Assembly: GCA_964523105.1 (NCBI GenBank) | Contig: CAZFZN010000014.1 | Span: 91,541 to 155,540 of the forward strand | Source: V1-33 sp964523105 | GTDB lineage: Bacteria; Verrucomicrobiota; Verrucomicrobiia; Verrucomicrobiales; V1-33 | Reading direction: 5' to 3' | Length of the DNA stretch: 64,000 bases | Shown here: one piece after another, positions 22,401 through 32,681 of the stretch | Numbering within the stretch: the stretch's first letter is position 1 | How the letters are laid out: each line of letters begins with the position of its first letter | Made by a program: the position numbers and the translations under genes | The notes under the pieces: model-generated | The model's database searches: none | What the model saw: only the letters and a program-made list of their open reading frames with translations | Told to the model about the DNA's origin: nothing

Positions 22401-23330
22401 TCAGGCCCGCGGATGGGCGGCATCATAGACCTTCTTCATCCGGTCGGTGGTGACGTGCGTGTAAATCTGCGTCGTGGAGAGACTGGAGTGGCCGAGCAGT
22501 TCCTGCACACTGCGCAGGTCGGCGCCGTTGTTGAGCAGGTGCGTGGCGAAGCTGTGACGGAGTTTGTGAGGGGTGACGCGCAGGCCGATGTCTGATTTTC
22601 GCAGATACTTCTCCAGAATGTCGCCGACCGCCTGGGTGGTGATGCGCCGGCGCAGTTTGCTGAGGAAGAGCGGTCCGCTGTGCACCGCGGCGGCGTGGCG
22701 GTAGTGCTGCACGGCTTTGGCTGCATGGGCGCCCAGCAGGGCCAGCCGTTCTTTGCGTCCTTTGCCAAGAACGGTGATGGTGTCGTTGTAGGGATCGATG
22801 TCCTCGACATCGATGCCGACGAGTTCATGCAGACGCAGCCCGGTGCTGTAGAACGTTTCCAGAATGGCGGCGTCGCGCGCCGGAATCCACGCCGGCGCCT
22901 GTTTTTCCTTAGGCAACTGCAGCGGCAGCGCGAGCAGTTCCTCCACCTGCTTCAATGTCAGGACGACCGGCAGCTTGCGTTCCGCTTTGGGCATCTGAAC
23001 GTCGGCGAGCGGATTCTTCACCAGTCCGTGGCGGCGCGTCAGAAATTTGTAAAAGCTGCGCAGCGCGCTGAAGTGCAGCCGAATGGTGGCGCGGGCCATG
23101 TCGCGCTTCATCAGCAGGAAGAGCCACGCGCGGAAGTCGTCGGCACAGCACTCCGGCCATGACACGAAGCGGGAGCAGTCGGCGCGGAACGCGCGGAGCG
23201 AGCGCTCGTAATTGCCCAGCGTGAGCGGCGAGGCGTTGCGCTCCACGGCATGAAATTCGAGAAACGAATCCACCAGCGGATCCTCGGTGCGGGGCGGCAG
23301 GGGGGCTGGTTTCCTGGAACGGGCGGGCAT
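22401..23330 (-). CDS. Tyrosine recombinase, XerC/XerD type
   Basis: 309-aa site-specific recombinase, probably acting in chromosome dimer resolution. The SAM-like N-terminal core-binding domain is followed by the catalytic domain with the expected Arg in STGLRLHELVG and Lys in VLGKGRKER. HKLRHSFATHLLNNGADLRSVQELLGHSS and the nucleophile Tyr in QIYTHVT complete the set. All catalytic residues are present. The ATG at 23330 (MPARSRKP) is preferred to an upstream GTG. Whether it is XerC or XerD cannot be decided from one paralogue. Nothing around it suggests a mobile element. Confidence 0.9.
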   Translation of the reverse strand: MPARSRKPAPLPPRTEDPLVDSFLEFHAVERNASPLTLGNYERSLRAFRADCSRFVSWPECCADDFRAWLFLLMKRDMARATIRLHFSALRSFYKFLTRRHGLVKNPLADVQMPKAERKLPVVLTLKQVEELLALPLQLPKEKQAPAWIPARDAAILETFYSTGLRLHELVGIDVEDIDPYNDTITVLGKGRKERLALLGAHAAKAVQHYRHAAAVHSGPLFLSKLRRRITTQAVGDILEKYLRKSDIGLRVTPHKLRHSFATHLLNNGADLRSVQELLGHSSLSTTQIYTHVTTDRMKKVYDAAHPRA

Positions 23331-23447
23331 AACTGGTCGGTTCCTGACATGCTTACTCCGATTGGCGGTCCGCGCATCCACAAATCATGAATTCCGCGGC
23401 GGCATCGCATCCGGCGGATGCACCGTTCCCCTGCCCTGCTGCGGGCC

Positions 23448-24719
23448 TCACTCGAGTTCGGTGATGCTCTGGAATCCGGCGTCGAAGAGCCGGCGGCACA
23501 GGCGGGTGGCGGCGCCGTCGCTGAGCCGGGTAATGAAGTCGCAGACGAGGCGGGCGCGCGAGGTTTCATCCGGAGCCGCGGCGAGCCGGGCCTCTTCGAC
23601 TTCCGGAAGGAGACGGAACGCGGAGGCGGCGGTCTGCGTGATGTAGCGGGCCGCGAGCGTTTCAAACAGGCGGGTGAGCAGGAGATCGCATTTGTGTTCG
23701 AGCTGCTGCAGCTGACGGCTTTTGAACACGAGGTGCAGTGCGATGCGCTTGTAAAGTTTGGTTTCGGCCCGCGCGGCCGGATCGATGGCCAGGCGGAACC
23801 GGTATCGCGCCGTGCGTTCGCTGAGAAATCCCTCGTCGCGGACCAGTTCCGCGGCGGCGATGAAGCCGGCGATCCGGCTGCGCAGGCGGTTTTCAAACGT
23901 CCCCTTTTTCATCGTCTCCAGCAAACGCTCGAGATGAGCAGCGTCGTCCGGCGACAATTCTTCGTGCTCCGCCCAGCGGCTGAGCTTTTCCAGGGTGATA
24001 AAGCCCGCGTTGATGCCGTCGGCGATGTCGTTGAGCGAGTAGGCCGAATCGTCGGCCCAGTCCATGATCTGGCACTCGATGCTGCGGCGGGCATCCCGCT
24101 GCGGCCCCGGAGGAAGATTGTCAGGGAACGGAGCGCCGCCGTTCACGAATTCAAGGAACCGCTGCTGTCCGTCGTAGAGAAAGTGATTCTCCGGCGCGTC
24201 CAGTTCGCAAAAGAGCGTTTTGTATTTCAGCGTGGCGTCGAGAAACGCGCGGCAGGGATTCATGCCGGAGTGCTGACCGGTGAAAATGGTTTCGGTGAGG
24301 AGGCGCAGCGTCTGGGCATTGCCCTCGAAACCTCCCCAGGGGCGGAGCAGCCGGTGGATGGTGCGTTCGCCGGCATGACCGAACGGCGGGTGCCCGAGAT
24401 CATGCGCGAGGCAGGCGGCTTCCACCAGATCGGCATCGATATAAAAATCCCCGCCGAGCAGACCGCTGGTGCGCCGCAGCCGGGCGCAAATGCTGCGGCC
24501 GATTTGCGAGACCTCGATGCTGTGCGTCAGCCGCGTGCGGTAGAAGTCGTATTCGCCGGACAGAAAAACCTGCGTCTTGCTCTGCAGCCGGCGGAAGGCG
24601 GAAGTGTGAATGATGCGGTCGCGGTTGATCTCGAACACCGTGCGGTACTCGCCGTCGCGCGGACGGGAGACGGGTTCGAGCGGTTCGAGATCGAAGTCGT
24701 TGTAGAATTCGTTGGGCAC
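23448..24719 (-). CDS. dgt: dGTPase-like HD-domain deoxynucleoside triphosphohydrolase
   Basis: 423-aa HD-domain enzyme that hydrolyses dGTP to deoxyguanosine and triphosphate, lowering dNTP pools. The N-terminus has the RDRIIHTSAFRRLQSKTQVF segment, then HSIEVSQIGRSI, the HD pair in CLAHDLGHPPFGHAGE and NAQTLRLLTE. All are typical of the dNTPase family. The predicted start is a GTG at 24719. No better ATG exists in frame upstream. Family members can act on other dNTPs. Divergent from clpC, with a 209-bp shared regulatory gap. Confidence 0.92.
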   Translation of the reverse strand: MPNEFYNDFDLEPLEPVSRPRDGEYRTVFEINRDRIIHTSAFRRLQSKTQVFLSGEYDFYRTRLTHSIEVSQIGRSICARLRRTSGLLGGDFYIDADLVEAACLAHDLGHPPFGHAGERTIHRLLRPWGGFEGNAQTLRLLTETIFTGQHSGMNPCRAFLDATLKYKTLFCELDAPENHFLYDGQQRFLEFVNGGAPFPDNLPPGPQRDARRSIECQIMDWADDSAYSLNDIADGINAGFITLEKLSRWAEHEELSPDDAAHLERLLETMKKGTFENRLRSRIAGFIAAAELVRDEGFLSERTARYRFRLAIDPAARAETKLYKRIALHLVFKSRQLQQLEHKCDLLLTRLFETLAARYITQTAASAFRLLPEVEEARLAAAPDETSRARLVCDFITRLSDGAATRLCRRLFDAGFQSITELE

Positions 24720-24928
24720 AGCGGAGAGCGCGCACTTCTGAACGATGCGCCCGGGCAGGCAATGCGGAATGCGTCCGTGACATCAGAGATTCGACACCAT
24801 GAGACGGCGGGAGAATTTCGCGGAGCGCGGGTTGCAATGCCGGAACGTGGCGCGTATCTGTGCCGCGCCGCTGCGGGAAAGACCAACAAGTCCCCCACCC
24901 GCGCGGCGCTTCCTCAATAAACACCAGC

Positions 24929-27484
24929 ATGAACAACTTCACTCCCCGAGCCCAGCAGGTCCTCGCCCTTGCCCGCAAGGAAGCGGACCGGTTCAATCAC
25001 AATTACGTGGGCACCGAACACCTGTTGCTCGGCCTGATCAAACTCGGGCAGGGTGTTGCCGTGAACGTACTGCAAAAGATGGGGCTCGATCTGGAGACGG
25101 TGCGCATGGACGTGGAAAAACAGGTGGGCACCGGGCAGGAAAGCAAGATGGTGGGGAACATCCCCTACACACCGCGCGTCAAGAAAGTGCTCGCGCTGGC
25201 CAGCAAGGAGGCGCGGGCGCTGAATCACAGCTACGTCGGCACCGAGCACATTCTCCTCGGACTGCTGCGCGAAGGCGAGGGCGTGGCGGCGCACGTTCTC
25301 AAGAGTCTGGAAGTGGATATCGAAAAAACGCGCAACGAAATCCTCAAGGAACTGGACCCGAATTTCAATCCCTCCGCTGAAGACGATGACGAAAGCGCCC
25401 AGGAGGTGTCCGCGGGGAATTCCCCGGGCGAATCGAAACCCAAAGGCAAGCTGCCGGCGCTCAAGGCCTTTGGCCGCGATCTCACCGAACTGGCCGCCAA
25501 AGGGGAAATGGATCCGGTGATCGGACGCGCTGACGAAATCGAGCGTGTCATTCAGATTCTCTGCCGCCGCACCAAGAACAATCCCGTGCTCATCGGCGAA
25601 GCCGGTGTGGGCAAGACGGCCATCGTCGAGGGACTGGCCCAGGAAATCGTGGCCGGCAACGTGCCCGAAATTCTCCGCAACAAGCGCGTCATCACCCTCG
25701 ACCTCGCCCTGATGGTCGCGGGCACGAAGTACCGCGGCCAGTTCGAGGAGCGCATCAAGGCCGTGATGGATGAAATCCGGAAGTCGAAGAATGTGATTCT
25801 CTTCCTCGACGAAATGCACACCATCGTCGGCGCCGGCAGCGCGGAGGGCGCGATGGATGCGAGCAACATTTTCAAACCCGCCCTGAGCCGCGGCGAACTC
25901 CAGTGCGTGGGGGCCACGACCCTCAACGAGTACCGCAAATACATTGAAAAGGACGCCGCGCTCGAGCGCCGCTTCCAGCAGGTGAAAGTGGTTGAACCCA
26001 GCCAGGAGGACGCCATCAAAATCCTCCACGGCATCAAGCCGAAGTACGAAGCGCACCACAAGGCGGCGTATTCCGACGAAGCCATCGAGCAGTCGGTGAA
26101 ACTCAGTGCCCGCTACCTCACCGGACGCTATCTGCCGGACAAAGCGATCGATGTCATGGACGAAGCCGGTGCCCGCGCGCGCATCGCCGGCATGGTGCGC
26201 CCGCCGGAAATCAAGGAGGTCGAGGCCGACATCGAGCAGATCAAGACCGACAAGGAGCACGCCATCAAACACCAGTTGTTCGAGAAGGCGGCGCAGCTGC
26301 GCGATGCCGAGCGCACCACGCGCAAGAAGCTGGAAACGCTGCTCGAAACATGGCGCACCGCCAACGAGGAGAAACGCGTCAGTGTCGGCCTCGATGAAAT
26401 CATGTCCGTGGTCAGCAAATGGACCGGCGTGCCCCTGCAGCGCATGGAGGAGAAGGAGACGCAGAAGCTCCTCCGCATGGACACCGAACTCAAAGGCAAG
26501 GTCATCGGTCAGGATCACGCCGTGACCGCCATTTCCAAGGCCCTGCGCCGCAGCCGCGCCGACCTCAAGGACCCGCGCCGCCCCATCGGCAGCTTTGCCT
26601 TCCTCGGCCCCACCGGCGTCGGCAAAACCTTCCTCGCCCGCAACCTCGCCGAATTCATGTTCGGCGACGCGGAGGCGCTCATCCAGATCGACATGTCGGA
26701 ATACATGGAGAAATTCTCCGCGAGCCGGCTCATCGGCAGTCCTCCGGGCTACGTCGGTTATGAAGAGGGCGGTCAGCTCAGCGAAGCGGTGCGCCGCCGG
26801 CCCTACAGCGTCGTGCTTTTCGACGAAATCGAGAAGGCCCACCCGGATGTGATGCACCTGCTGCTGCAGATTCTGGAAGAGGGAACCCTGACCGATTCGT
26901 TCGGCCGCAAGGTGGACTTCCGGAACACCATCATCATCATGACGAGCAATGTCGGCGCCGACCTCATCAAGAAGCAAAGCGTCATCGGCTTCGGCGCCAT
27001 CACCGAACAAAAGCACGACTACGAGTCCATGAAGGAGAAGATCGTGGAGCAGGCGAAGCGCCATTTTAAGCCGGAGTTCCTCAACCGCCTCGATGACCTG
27101 ATCGTCTTCCACATGCTGGAGAAGCCCGACCTCATCCGCATCGTGGACCTGGAGATCGACAAGGTCTTCAAGCGCGTGAAAGAGAAGAACATCACCATCT
27201 TCCTCGACGACAGCGCGAGGGAGCTGCTCATCGAAGAGGGCTACGATCCGCAGTACGGCGCGCGTCCGATGCGCCGCGCGGTGGAGAAATATCTCGAAGA
27301 CCAGATGGCCGAGCACCTGCTGCGCGGCGACCTCAAGGAGGGCGACACCGTCCGCATCACGCGCCGCGAAGGCGAGAAATCGCTCAAGTTCAGCGTGGAC
27401 GATCCTGTCATTCCTGACATGGCGCCGAGTGTGGAGGAGGCCACTGCGGTGGTCGAAGAGTCCTCGAATAAGACGGCGAACTGA
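24929..27484 (+). CDS. clpC: ATP-dependent Clp protease ATP-binding subunit ClpC
   Basis: 851-aa Hsp100 unfoldase that feeds substrates to ClpP. The ATG at 24929 (MNNFTPRAQQVLALARKEAD) is the family start. Domains in order are two N-terminal Clp repeats (about 1-150), AAA1 with GEAGVGKTAIVEG and DEMHTIVGAGSAEGA, a UVR-containing middle region (EHAIKHQLFEKAAQLRDAE) and AAA2 with GPTGVGKTFLARN and VVLFDEIEKAHPDV. The C-terminal D2-small domain ends in acidic residues. Upstream is 209 bp shared with dgt. No clpP or mcsAB is nearby. Confidence 0.95.
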   Translation: MNNFTPRAQQVLALARKEADRFNHNYVGTEHLLLGLIKLGQGVAVNVLQKMGLDLETVRMDVEKQVGTGQESKMVGNIPYTPRVKKVLALASKEARALNHSYVGTEHILLGLLREGEGVAAHVLKSLEVDIEKTRNEILKELDPNFNPSAEDDDESAQEVSAGNSPGESKPKGKLPALKAFGRDLTELAAKGEMDPVIGRADEIERVIQILCRRTKNNPVLIGEAGVGKTAIVEGLAQEIVAGNVPEILRNKRVITLDLALMVAGTKYRGQFEERIKAVMDEIRKSKNVILFLDEMHTIVGAGSAEGAMDASNIFKPALSRGELQCVGATTLNEYRKYIEKDAALERRFQQVKVVEPSQEDAIKILHGIKPKYEAHHKAAYSDEAIEQSVKLSARYLTGRYLPDKAIDVMDEAGARARIAGMVRPPEIKEVEADIEQIKTDKEHAIKHQLFEKAAQLRDAERTTRKKLETLLETWRTANEEKRVSVGLDEIMSVVSKWTGVPLQRMEEKETQKLLRMDTELKGKVIGQDHAVTAISKALRRSRADLKDPRRPIGSFAFLGPTGVGKTFLARNLAEFMFGDAEALIQIDMSEYMEKFSASRLIGSPPGYVGYEEGGQLSEAVRRRPYSVVLFDEIEKAHPDVMHLLLQILEEGTLTDSFGRKVDFRNTIIIMTSNVGADLIKKQSVIGFGAITEQKHDYESMKEKIVEQAKRHFKPEFLNRLDDLIVFHMLEKPDLIRIVDLEIDKVFKRVKEKNITIFLDDSARELLIEEGYDPQYGARPMRRAVEKYLEDQMAEHLLRGDLKEGDTVRITRREGEKSLKFSVDDPVIPDMAPSVEEATAVVEESSNKTAN

Positions 27485-27564
27485 TCCGCCATCGACAGGA
27501 ACACCCGCATCGGGCCCATCCGGCCCCGCCGGGAGCCCCGTGGTTCTGCGGCGTGCCGTAAGGC

Positions 27565-27678
27565 AAGTGGCGCGGCCACTTTGCGGGAAAGAACCGTTTG
27601 CGCCGGCAAACCGGAGCATCCAGGAGATTGGGCAGGGTGTCCGGTCCAGCCGGTGATGTCGCGTGTCTGCGGACACGC
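27565..27678. other. Two stem-loops in the clpC-mscS gap
   Basis: Between clpC and the MscS gene (27485-27764, no gene seen) there are two perfect 7-bp stems. AAGTGGC/GCCACTT spans 27565-27581 and GCGTGTC/GACACGC spans 27661-27678. Neither is followed by a clear T-run, so termination is possible but not certain. Confidence 0.35.
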
Positions 27679-27764
27679 CGCCCGTGACCGGTTTTCGCAC
27701 CCGAAAACCAGGACAGCCCCGCGGAATCCGGACCTCACCCGGCCCGGCCAACTGATCATCAAGC

Positions 27765-30224
27765 GTGCCAGCCGTCGCCTCATCCATCACATCATCAGCA
27801 GTGCAGGTCCCGTGCAGCCGGCGCCCCGCAGGAAACAGCGGGCGCTGGCGGTGGCTGTGCGGGCGGGCGGTGCTGCTGCTCTTATCCCTGTTGATGAGCG
27901 GGCCTGCGGCCGCGCAGGTGCCGGTCCTCCCGGGTCAGTCCGGCGCTCCCGGGACAACCGAGTCCACCGCCAGCCGCCCGGAGTCGCCGGAACAGTTGAA
28001 GGAGCAGCTGGAAAAGAGCCTCGACACCGCGCGCCGGGAACTGGCGGAGATGGATGCGCCAGGGGCGCAGGCTGCCCCGGCGGAAATCACGCCGGCGGAG
28101 GTGGCGGACCGCCGCTCGGACTTGGTGCGCACGGTGTTCGCCATCGAACGGCATCTCAAACATTTTGCGACCGCACCGGGACTGGCCGAAGCCGTCAAAG
28201 AGGCGGAGCGCCGGGAGAGCGAGTGGAAAGGATTCGAGGAGAAACCTCCCTACTCATTCCTGTTCTTCGATGAATTGCGGAACCAGCGCGACGCCGCGCA
28301 CGCCAAAGTGGCGGCCTATGCCTCCACGGCTTCACTCATCGAACGCCAGATTTCGGCGATGCAGCAGGAGTTCCGGCAGAAAGAGGAATCCTATCGCCGC
28401 GCCGCCGATGTCATGGCGCGCGCCCGGGGCGGACCCGACGAAGCCGCGGCCGCATGGCGCCTCGACAGCGCCCGCATCCGGATGCAGGCGGTGGGTTCGG
28501 CCCTCGCGCTCTATCAGGCATCCCTCGCCAGTCAGCAGCCGAGGATCGCGGCCGCGAAATCGGAACTGAACCTGCTGGAGCGCCAGGTGAAAGCCGCGGA
28601 GGAGCAGGTCGTCTTCACGGAAGAGGACATCCGGAAGGCGGAGGAAAACGCCGCTGCGAAGATCAAGGCGTACGACAAGGAAATCTTCAGCCTGTCCCGG
28701 AAGCAAAGCGAAGTGCTCGCGGAGCGGGACCGGCTGCGCGCCGAAGTGGCGGACCTTCGCGAAAAGCAGCCGGACGAGGCCGCGGGCGCGCGGGAGGAAC
28801 TGGAACTCGCGGAGGCGCGCCTGCGCGGTGCCGAGGCGGAAGCGGACCTGCTTTCGTTTCAACTGGACCTGCTGGGAGCGGCCACCCGGATGCACGGCGA
28901 GTGGCCCCAGGCGCTGCGCCAGCGGCGCGCGCTGGAGCCCGGCAATCCGGCGGACCGGCGCACGGAGGCGCGCCGGGAACTCCAGGCTATCGGGGAGCGC
29001 ATTCAGGGCTGGTCCACTTTCATCACCAACGAACGGGCCGCCGTGGCCGCCGCCGTGCGCGAACAGGAATCGCGGCTGGCCAATCTCCCGCAGGACGACC
29101 CGCGCGTCGCCGCGGAACAGCGCGTGCTCGCCGGACTGTGGCGCAAAATCGAAGTGATCGAGCGGCTCGATCAACTCATCTCCAGTTCCGGCCCGGTGCT
29201 GGAACGCTGGCTGGCCGACGGTGCGGAACTCGAAGCGCAGCGGTCCGCCGGCGCGCGCGTCGGGGACTTCTTCAGTCAGGTGTGGAGCTGGATCCGCAAG
29301 GTCTGGGGATACGAAGTCTATCGCTATGAGGACAAGCTGGAGGTGAACGGCGAGACGATCACGGTCATGCGCGGACTCAGCCTCGGCTGGCTCCTCGGAG
29401 CGATTCTGTTCTTCTTTCTTGCCTACCGGATGGGATCATGGGCCAGCCGCAAACTGCAGCGGGTGCTCACCGGCCGCGGCTGGATCGGCGAAGTCCAGGC
29501 GCGCACGCTGCGACGCTGGTTCATGGTGGGAGTCGCCTGCCTGCTCGTATTCATCACACTGCAGATGCTCCGGATCCCGGTAACCGCCTTCGCCTTCCTC
29601 GGCGGTGCGCTCGCCATCGGATTCGGATTCGGGACACAGACGCTCTTCAAGAATCTCATCAGCGGCATCATCCTGCTCGCCGAACGCAAGGTGAAGGCGG
29701 GCGACATCCTGGAGGTGGACGGCATCATCGGCACCGTCACCACGGTGGACACGCGCTCCTCCACCATCCGGGGATTCGACGGGGTGGAAACCCTCGTGCC
29801 CAATTCCCTGCTGCTGGAAAACAAGGTGACCAACTGGACGCTCTCGAGTTCCAAAGTGCGGCGCATCGTGCGGGTGGGCGTCGCCTACGGCTCACCCGTG
29901 CAGCGGGTTTCGGAAATTCTGTCCGACTGCGCGGCACGGCACGGACTGGTGCTCAAGGATCCGGCGCCGATGGTGGTGTTCGAGGATTTCGGAGCCGACG
30001 CCATGGTGTTCGCGCTCTATTTCTGGGTCGAGCTGAGCGAACGGTCGAACTCGATGGTCACGGCGAGCGACCTGCGCTTCATGATTGAAAAGCGCTTCTC
30101 GGAAGCCGGGATTGTCATCGCCTTCCCGCAGCGCGATCTGCACCTGACTTCCGCCGTCCCCCTGCAGGTGGCAATGCAGCGCCCGCCGCGAAGAGAAGTG
30201 CCTGACGATCCTCCCGGCGCGTAA
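27765..30224 (+). CDS. Large mechanosensitive channel of the MscS/MscK type
   Basis: 819-aa membrane protein. A long n-region and signal peptide (hydrophobic core about residues 34-48, ending SGPAAAQ) precede about 450 residues rich in heptad-like Glu/Ala/Arg/Leu, predicted coiled coil in the periplasm. Transmembrane helices at about 545-565, 590-610 and 610-630 are followed by the MscS pore and beta domain. Key segments are FLGGALAIGFGFGTQTLFKNLISGI, the VKAGDILEVDGIIGTV strand and the C-terminal alpha/beta cage. It opens on membrane tension to release solutes. The start is a GTG; a downstream Met would remove the signal sequence. Confidence 0.88.
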   Translation: MPAVASSITSSAVQVPCSRRPAGNSGRWRWLCGRAVLLLLSLLMSGPAAAQVPVLPGQSGAPGTTESTASRPESPEQLKEQLEKSLDTARRELAEMDAPGAQAAPAEITPAEVADRRSDLVRTVFAIERHLKHFATAPGLAEAVKEAERRESEWKGFEEKPPYSFLFFDELRNQRDAAHAKVAAYASTASLIERQISAMQQEFRQKEESYRRAADVMARARGGPDEAAAAWRLDSARIRMQAVGSALALYQASLASQQPRIAAAKSELNLLERQVKAAEEQVVFTEEDIRKAEENAAAKIKAYDKEIFSLSRKQSEVLAERDRLRAEVADLREKQPDEAAGAREELELAEARLRGAEAEADLLSFQLDLLGAATRMHGEWPQALRQRRALEPGNPADRRTEARRELQAIGERIQGWSTFITNERAAVAAAVREQESRLANLPQDDPRVAAEQRVLAGLWRKIEVIERLDQLISSSGPVLERWLADGAELEAQRSAGARVGDFFSQVWSWIRKVWGYEVYRYEDKLEVNGETITVMRGLSLGWLLGAILFFFLAYRMGSWASRKLQRVLTGRGWIGEVQARTLRRWFMVGVACLLVFITLQMLRIPVTAFAFLGGALAIGFGFGTQTLFKNLISGIILLAERKVKAGDILEVDGIIGTVTTVDTRSSTIRGFDGVETLVPNSLLLENKVTNWTLSSSKVRRIVRVGVAYGSPVQRVSEILSDCAARHGLVLKDPAPMVVFEDFGADAMVFALYFWVELSERSNSMVTASDLRFMIEKRFSEAGIVIAFPQRDLHLTSAVPLQVAMQRPPRREVPDDPPGA

Positions 30225-30279
30225 TTTTCCGTTTCCGGCTGCGGCCGGCGGTGCCTGGCAGGCGGCACCTCCGCCTGAC

Positions 30280-30834
30280 TCAATTCAGCCCGGGGTCCTC
30301 GGGCATTTTTGACAGGAGGTGGAACCACGGCCCCATGCTCCGGAGCAGATCGTTCCAGAGGGTGCGCGCATTGTCAGGCAGCAGGATTTCCGCGGCGGGC
30401 CGGCAGGTGATCCAGGAGCGGTGCTTGATTTCGTTTTCCAGCTGTCCCTCGGCCCAGCCGGAATAACCGACGAAGGCGCGCACGGTCTCGCCGCGGGCAA
30501 GGCGCTCCGCGGCGTCCTCTTTTGTCAGGTGCGTGGTCCATGCGAGGGCGGAGGGACTCTTCCACGAGAAGGCGGCGAACGTCAGCTGCTCCTGACTGAC
30601 CGGTCCGCCCAGATAGACCGGAACGCCGGCGAGCGCTTTGAATTCCGGGCCGGAAAGCAGTTCGCCGGTGGTCTGGCCCGCCGGACGATTCAGGATGTAG
30701 CCGTGCGCGCCTTTGTCATGCGCGTGATCCGTGAGCAGCAGAACGGTGCGGTGAAAATTCGGGTCGGAGAGCGAGGGATCCGCGAGCAGCAGAGAACCGC
30801 GGAGGCAGAGTTGCGAGGAGTCTTCCAGTGTCAT
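30280..30834 (-). CDS. YqgE/AlgH family protein (UPF0301)
   Basis: 184-aa cytoplasmic protein of the AlgH/YqgE family. The family patterns LRGSLLLADPSLSDPNFHRTVLLLTDH, GAHGYILNRP, VPVYLGGPVSQEQL and RAFVGYSGWAEGQLENEI are all present, so the assignment is firm. The molecular function of the family is not established; it was first linked to alginate regulation in Pseudomonas. It stands alone between the MscS gene and an AsmA-like gene. Confidence 0.9.
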   Translation of the reverse strand: MTLEDSSQLCLRGSLLLADPSLSDPNFHRTVLLLTDHAHDKGAHGYILNRPAGQTTGELLSGPEFKALAGVPVYLGGPVSQEQLTFAAFSWKSPSALAWTTHLTKEDAAERLARGETVRAFVGYSGWAEGQLENEIKHRSWITCRPAAEILLPDNARTLWNDLLRSMGPWFHLLSKMPEDPGLN

Positions 30835-30937
30835 GGCGAACAGGGCCCGTCCCGGCGGGTTCGATTTCTGGCCGGATGCGTATCACATTTCATGCCATCT
30901 GTGAAACGGGAACTGCGGGCTCCGGCAAAAGACGGGC

Positions 30938-32551
30938 TCACGGATCGTTGAGCAGGCTCTCGAAGGCCTCCTCCAGCCGGGCGTCTTTCGCCGGGTCGGC
31001 GGCGGCCGGCCGGGCCGGCGCCTGCGGCGGGGACGTTTCCCCGGGCGCGGGCTGGCGGGGTGCGCTGGCCTGACTGCCGGGCAGGCCCATGTCGTCACTG
31101 ATGGAAGCGGCATTGCCGCCGATATTGAAGGAGACGCCGGCCCAGCCTTCCGCGGTCGGCTTGAAGGGATGGGGCACCTGGTTGGTCCGCGACTGGAGCG
31201 CCAGCTCGCTCACCGAAATACTGAGCCGCCCCTCGATGTCGCCCGCGGGATTGACGGAGGCACTTCCGGCTAAACGGAGCAGCGATTCCCGTTCGGCACT
31301 CAAAGCCGTGAGTTCGAGACCTTTCGAGGGCGACCATGTGAACTTGCCGGACAGGCTGGGGAATTCGAGGACCGAAAGGTCGGGCCGCTGGAGAAAGTGC
31401 GCCAGTTTCTGCACGAAACCGATCCCGTTGAACAGCGCGCCGTTGACGGTGAAACTGCCGGAAAACGTCCGCTCCGGTCCCTTGCCGAAGGCGGCGGTGA
31501 AGTCGCAGTCCTTCGCCGTCAGGGCACCGGAGAGCCGCTCCCGCCACTGCACCGGGAGCAGCGCCATCAACTGCGTGTCCACGATGTTCACCTTAAGCGC
31601 CACGCTTCCCTCCGGCACGAGTTCGGCGTGACCGGTGATCTCGAATAGCGTGCCCGGACCGCAGGTGGCGCGGGCCCCGGGAATCTCGAGGCGCGTGCCG
31701 GCCAGTTTCCAGGTGATGTGCTCAAGGGAAAGTCCTGGCAGCCCGCGGCTGGTGACCGTTCCTTTGATGAAGGATCCCTCCATGACGCCGTCCCGCGAGA
31801 TCTTGACTCCGCCGCTGAGTCCGCGCACCGCTTCCGGCGGTTCTCCGGAACCAGCAGGCCATTCCAGATCGATCCCGTTGATGACCCGCAGGGCATCGAT
31901 GGTGATAATGTCTGGCTCCGGGCTGATGCTCCAGCGGAAACCGTTGTCAGACTCCTTGACGGCCGGCAGCGGGCTGGAATCCGGCTGGGAGGGGATGCGG
32001 GCGGGGTTGAAGTGAATCACGCCGCCGGAAACGCTGAGCTGCCGGATGCCCCACTCATTCGAAAACCACGAGGAACTGGTGAGTGCGGCATTGACGCTGC
32101 TGAATTTCGCGGATTCCAGCAAGCCGGGGTCCATGATCGTCAGGGTCGCGTCCGTGGCTGCGAGCGACCGGTCGCCGCCCTCGTGCAGCCGGTTGAACTC
32201 GACCTTGCATCCGAGCGCCTGCGAAATGCGGCGGTTCACGGCGAGACGAAACGTTTCGCCTTCGAGCCGGAGCCGCTGCAGAAAGCGGATGCCGTAATAC
32301 CCGCTGATCAGGACCACGGCGAGGCTGATGAGCACGGTCAGCAGGGTGCGGCGGCGGCGGCGTTTGGCGTAAATCGGCTGCTCGCTGCGCCGGCGGCGGC
32401 GCGTTCCGTCGGGACTGCGCAGCTGCGAGAGCATTTCATCCACCGACACGGAACCCTGGGCCGGCGGTTGCTGGCCCGGGACCACGCCCGTGCCGCGTCG
32501 CACCGGCAGGGACGCGCGGCGCTCTCCGTTCGGTTCAGATTGGCTGCTCAC
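30938..32551 (-). CDS. AsmA-like single-pass membrane protein
   Basis: 537-aa protein with a basic cytoplasmic N-terminus (about 60 residues, with many Arg before the helix), one transmembrane segment (RTLLTVLISLAVVLISGYYGI, about 68-88) and a long periplasmic beta-rich part. Segments such as GKVEFNRL-like LGCKVEFNRLHEGG, FSGSFTVNGALF and LAHFLQRPDL recall AsmA/DUF-type C-terminal regions that scaffold lipid transport or outer-membrane biogenesis. The C-terminus is a Pro/Ala-rich tail. The start is GTG. I am unsure of the family, and the protein could also be described as unknown. The gene is divergent from the PIG-L gene. Confidence 0.5.
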   Translation of the reverse strand: MSSQSEPNGERRASLPVRRGTGVVPGQQPPAQGSVSVDEMLSQLRSPDGTRRRRRSEQPIYAKRRRRRTLLTVLISLAVVLISGYYGIRFLQRLRLEGETFRLAVNRRISQALGCKVEFNRLHEGGDRSLAATDATLTIMDPGLLESAKFSSVNAALTSSSWFSNEWGIRQLSVSGGVIHFNPARIPSQPDSSPLPAVKESDNGFRWSISPEPDIITIDALRVINGIDLEWPAGSGEPPEAVRGLSGGVKISRDGVMEGSFIKGTVTSRGLPGLSLEHITWKLAGTRLEIPGARATCGPGTLFEITGHAELVPEGSVALKVNIVDTQLMALLPVQWRERLSGALTAKDCDFTAAFGKGPERTFSGSFTVNGALFNGIGFVQKLAHFLQRPDLSVLEFPSLSGKFTWSPSKGLELTALSAERESLLRLAGSASVNPAGDIEGRLSISVSELALQSRTNQVPHPFKPTAEGWAGVSFNIGGNAASISDDMGLPGSQASAPRQPAPGETSPPQAPARPAAADPAKDARLEEAFESLLNDP

Positions 32552-32681
32552 GATGACTTCAGAGGGAAAGTGATTCGGTTCCGGGTGTCACTCCTGCGGC
32601 CGGCAGTGTAAAGGGAAAAGACATCCCCGGCGCAGCGATCACCGTTGCATCCGGAATGGCGGCGGGTTCCTCTCAGGCCTC

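Noticed and set aside
24914..27790. A 958-codon minus-strand frame opposite clpC
   Set aside because: Antisense of the clear ClpC coding sequence.
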